Positions 62,129 through 64,000 of a DNA stretch of 64,000 bases are shown here, piece after piece. This stretch comes from Duganella levis. GTDB lineage: Bacteria > Pseudomonadota > Gammaproteobacteria > Burkholderiales > Burkholderiaceae_D. A model generated the notes under the pieces. The model was not told the DNA's origin and did no database searches. It saw only the letters and a program-made list of their open reading frames with translations. Numbering within the stretch: position 1 is the first letter of the stretch; every line of letters starts with the position of its first letter. Location: the NCBI RefSeq assembly GCF_009857605.1, contig NZ_WWCT01000017.1, positions 1 to 64,000 on the forward strand. Reading direction: 5' to 3'. Both the position numbers and the translations under genes were made by a program.

Positions 62129-63351
62129 GGCAGCATCAACTCCGCAAAGGCGCTCAGTTGATCGGCCGGCGCTTCATTGCCGAAGCGCTGCTGGTACAGC
62201 TGCCTGAAAATGTCGTCGGGCTTGAGCTTCTCCAGCTGGTCCAGCGTCATCACTTCCTTGTCGATGGAAGAGGCGCGGGCGGCGGTTGAGGTTTCAATCT
62301 TCGCCAGCCGTACCGGCTTGCCGTCCAGTGCCGCTTCGATGCGCGCGCGCAGGCCGGGCTCCGGTTGCTCCAGCAGCACGCGCACTTCCAGATACGGCTG
62401 CTGTTCCACCGGCGCATCCGGCGGCGACAGCGCGGCCAGTTCCTCCAGCACCTGCGTTAGCGGCGCCGGCTTGGATGGCACGCGCAGCAGCTCCACCGCG
62501 CGCGGCACAGGTACTGGCACAATCTCGCGCAGCACCGGGCCATCGAGGTCGATGCGCAAAATCTGGTGCGCGTAATTCACCTCGGCGAAGGATAGCGGCA
62601 GCGGGCTGCCGGAGTAGCGGATATGTTCCTGCTTGCCGACGTTCTGCGCCAAGTGCAAGTGACCCAGCGCCGCGTAGGCGATGGCCGGATCGAAGATCCC
62701 GGCCGGCAGCATCTCGGTGCCGCCAATAACGATGCGGCGTTCCGAATCGTTGGACATCTGCCCATCCACCATATGGCAGTGGCCCATGGCGACGATAGCC
62801 TGGCCGTCCTGGCGCTTGCTCAGCGCCAGCGCAAACGCCTGCTGATACAGCGTGGCGATGCCGGCCAGATAAGGATCGGCGCCATCTTCAGTGGCCACGC
62901 GCGGCACGTCGCCGGGACGCAGGAACGGCACGGCCAGGCACCAGGCCTCGACTGCGCCGCTGCGGCCCGTCAGCGGCAGCACCAGTGATTCGACATCGAT
63001 CTCGCCATCGGCATTGCGCTGCACGGCGCCGATCACGCGCGTGCCGTGGGCTTCCAGCAGCGGTCCGGGCGCATCCAGCCGGCCCGGCGAATCGTGGTTG
63101 CCGGCGATGATGATCAGGTTCAGATGCGGCGCGCGCTCTTTGGCGATCCGCAGGAAGCGGTACAGCTGCTTTTGCGAGGCGGATGACGGGTTGGCGTTAT
63201 CGTAAATATCCCCTGCGATCAGCAGCACGTCGGCCTGTTCGGCGACGATGGCGTCCAACAGCCAGTCGAGAAAACGCTGGTGTTCGTAATGACGCTCGAA
63301 ATTATGCAGGGATTGGCCGAGATGCCAGTCGGAGGTGTGCAGCAGACGCAT
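62125..63351 (-). CDS. sbcD: SbcD exonuclease subunit
   Basis: The calcineurin-like nuclease subunit of SbcCD, processing hairpins and double-strand ends. 408 residues; phosphoesterase motifs LHTSDWHLGQ (Asp8, His10), LIAGDIYD, IIAGNHDSP and GHCHM near the middle of the protein, with the long C-terminal capping region. It precedes sbcC by a 4-base overlap (ATGA), as in most bacteria. Confidence 0.96.
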   Translation of the reverse strand: MRLLHTSDWHLGQSLHNFERHYEHQRFLDWLLDAIVAEQADVLLIAGDIYDNANPSSASQKQLYRFLRIAKERAPHLNLIIIAGNHDSPGRLDAPGPLLEAHGTRVIGAVQRNADGEIDVESLVLPLTGRSGAVEAWCLAVPFLRPGDVPRVATEDGADPYLAGIATLYQQAFALALSKRQDGQAIVAMGHCHMVDGQMSNDSERRIVIGGTEMLPAGIFDPAIAYAALGHLHLAQNVGKQEHIRYSGSPLPLSFAEVNYAHQILRIDLDGPVLREIVPVPVPRAVELLRVPSKPAPLTQVLEELAALSPPDAPVEQQPYLEVRVLLEQPEPGLRARIEAALDGKPVRLAKIETSTAARASSIDKEVMTLDQLEKLKPDDIFRQLYQQRFGNEAPADQLSAFAELMLP

Positions 63352-63416
63352 GAAAAATAGGATGAAGCAGCCGGAAAGCGCTCAATATAGCGCAAGCCGG
63401 CGGCTCCCGGTTTGAT

Positions 63417-64000
63417 TTATGCCGCGTTGCTTGTCGGTGGATGGGCCGGCAAACCGGCGCGGAAGGTGTTGCGGCCGGCCTGTTTGGCCTCGTACAGCAG
63501 GATGTCGGCGCGGTTCAGCAGTTCGGCGGGGCTGACGTCTTCGTCGCGGAAGTAGGTCAGGCCGATGCTGGTCGATATCGACACCACCGTGCCACCCAGG
63601 TCGAAATCGGCCTGCATGGCGGTGACGATTTTGGCGGCGGCGGCCGCCGCGTCATCGGTGCGGTGGATGCGCTCCATGATGATGGTGAATTCGTCGCCGC
63701 CCAGCCGGGCGATGGTGTCGCTGGCGCGCATGGTGTGGGTCAGACGTGCCGAGAAAGCTTTCAGCAGGGCGTCGCCGACGGCGTGGCCGAAAGTGTCGTT
63801 GACCGGCTTGAAGCGGTCGATGTCCATATACATCACTGCCATCAGGTTGCCGTTGGCGCGCGACGTGGCCATGGAGTCGTGCAGCTTTTGCAGGAAGCCG
63901 GCGCGGTTGGTCAGGCCGGTCAGGGCGTCGACCTGCGACAGCCGCAGCAAACGCTGTTTCTCGCGCTTTTGCACGGTGATGTCCTGACGCATGACGTGGA
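63417..64000 (-). CDS. GGDEF diguanylate cyclase (partial, cut by window end)
   Basis: The gene runs off the right edge; the visible 194 codons begin ..HVMRQDITVQKREKQRL, the end of a PAS/PAC domain, so the start shown by the first Met is not the true start. The GGDEF domain has the active-site ARLGGDEFTII and the DIDRFKPVNDTFGH motif. It synthesises cyclic di-GMP. Confidence 0.93.
   Translation of the reverse strand, partial: HVMRQDITVQKREKQRLLRLSQVDALTGLTNRAGFLQKLHDSMATSRANGNLMAVMYMDIDRFKPVNDTFGHAVGDALLKAFSARLTHTMRASDTIARLGGDEFTIIMERIHRTDDAAAAAAKIVTAMQADFDLGGTVVSISTSIGLTYFRDEDVSPAELLNRADILLYEAKQAGRNTFRAGLPAHPPTSNAA

Overview
The window looks like a chromosomal segment of a GC-rich betaproteobacterium of the order Burkholderiales, most likely family Oxalobacteraceae (Massilia/Duganella/Janthinobacterium-like). 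This is inferred from gene order and protein style: cheR-cheD-cheB-cheY, DUF3460-scpA-panC, gltX followed by alternating tRNA-Ala(GGC)/tRNA-Glu(TTC) genes, and earP beside an elongation factor P with the Arg32 rhamnosylation site. No database search was possible.

Layout: 1-4650 is the end of a chemotaxis cluster (chemoreceptor tail, CheR, CheD, CheB, CheY), then a degenerate EAL-HDOD protein. 4717-8094 holds a small membrane protein, panC, scpA, a DUF3460 gene and an EamA transporter. 8171-15192 is accessory: an unknown exported protein, a LysR regulator divergent from a glutathione transferase plus a three-domain flavo-iron-sulfur enzyme, three small secreted low-complexity proteins and a GNAT enzyme. 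15203-25545 mixes housekeeping genes (metG, mrp, gltX) with small periplasmic or membrane proteins, regulators, and a divergent cyclodeaminase/DSD1-type PLP enzyme pair.

25631-31437 is a tRNA-bounded region. Three tandem Ala-Glu tRNA pairs lie on the left and two more tRNA-Glu genes on the right. Between them is an AT-rich island (about 26.4-29.4 kb) of small orphan genes, several followed by a shared imperfect palindrome, with two predicted Cys-His-Asp proteins and one gene broken by an in-frame stop. An MgtC-like gene and a VapBC-type toxin-antitoxin pair follow.

31483-35064 (minus strand) is the most unusual part. It encodes a glycine-zipper tandem-repeat protein, a 100-residue protein that looks like a free-standing copy of the protease prodomain, and an S8 subtilase without a signal peptide. 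I read this as a possible substrate/inhibitor/protease system. 35216-37032 is earP-efp.

37187-49181 includes an amidase, two unknown proteins, an exported methionine-sulfoxide repair operon (msrB-dipZ-msrA) divergent from a two-component system, an AraC regulator divergent from a fosmidomycin-resistance-type transporter, and dbpA. 49313-64000 carries a Tat-exported phosphoesterase, a sensor kinase, a cupin, initiator tRNA-fMet, a LysE exporter, a methyltransferase, small orphan genes, a class C beta-lactamase-like hydrolase, sbcCD, and a GGDEF protein cut by the window edge.
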